A stretch of DNA of 7,725 nucleotides, taken from Candidatus Zixiibacteriota bacterium. Its GTDB lineage: Bacteria > Zixibacteria > MSB-5A5 > GN15 > FEB-12. The position numbers and the translations under genes are program-made. The notes under the pieces are model-generated. The model made no database searches. It saw only the letters and a list, made by a program, of their open reading frames with translations, and was not told the DNA's origin. Location of the stretch: assembly GCA_029932795.1 (NCBI GenBank), contig JAOZPL010000073.1, positions 1-7,725 on the forward strand. The letters are read 5' to 3'. Shown piece after piece: positions 7,648 to 7,725 of this stretch (positions within the stretch are counted from its first letter, which is position 1; each line of letters begins with the position of its first letter).

Positions 7648-7725
7648 AATCTTCTGTTATTGATCCTCGCCTTATCTGCCGCATCGGCATATTAACAGGG
7701 GGGACCTCTGAACTGATCACCTACG
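7648..7725 (-). other. Short stretch upstream of atpG
   Basis: Seventy-eight bases before atpG run to the window edge. All three minus-strand frames contain stops, so any end of an upstream gene is only a few codons here. One frame is open from the edge to a TAA at 7692-7694 and reads VGDQFRGPPC, which does not resemble a typical AtpA C-terminus. A small perfect hairpin, TGCCG-ATG-CGGCA (7677-7689), has no T-run after it and so is not a terminator. Confidence 0.5.

Noticed and set aside
7677..7689. Perfect 5-bp hairpin upstream of atpG as a terminator
   Set aside because: No T-run follows on the minus strand, the stem is short, and it lies inside an expected ATP synthase operon.

Overview
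This is a compact bacterial chromosomal segment in which every gene lies on the minus strand, so transcription runs from high to low coordinates. Base composition is a little over 50% GC. All genes are core housekeeping genes with intact catalytic motifs. No tRNA, rRNA, CRISPR array, insertion sequence, phage gene or other mobile element was seen. The FoF1 ATP synthase and a type II (dissociated) fatty acid synthesis cluster establish a bacterium. The exact lineage cannot be read from this window; an environmental Gram-negative-type lineage is a guess.

Layout in order of transcription. (1) 7725-4918 is the 3' part of an ATP synthase operon: a short upstream spacer, then atpG (gamma), atpD (beta) and atpC (epsilon). 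The gene before atpG, expected to be atpA, lies outside the window. A rho-independent terminator starts 1 nt after the atpC stop codon. (2) 4917-4691 is the only sizeable intergenic gap, at 227 bp. It holds the terminator, a tandem 8-bp direct repeat, a candidate -35/-10 promoter and a 13-bp palindrome over the -10 region. (3) 4690-1 is a tightly packed lipid operon: a DUF177/YceD gene, rpmF (ribosomal protein L32), plsX, fabH, fabD, fabG and acpP. acpP runs off the left edge of the window.

The second operon works as a pathway. FabD moves malonyl from CoA onto the acyl carrier protein. FabH condenses acetyl-CoA with malonyl-ACP to start a chain. FabG reduces the 3-keto intermediate. AcpP carries all intermediates. 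PlsX converts finished acyl-ACP into acyl-phosphate for phospholipid synthesis. The DUF177 and L32 genes at the head are a common companion pair that ties the operon to ribosome production.

The region looks conventional, and I do not see a convincing new biological system. The details most worth a second look are an unusually long plsX/fabH overlap with a slippery A-run at its start, and the control region before the DUF177 gene (palindrome, direct repeats and an apparently very short leader).
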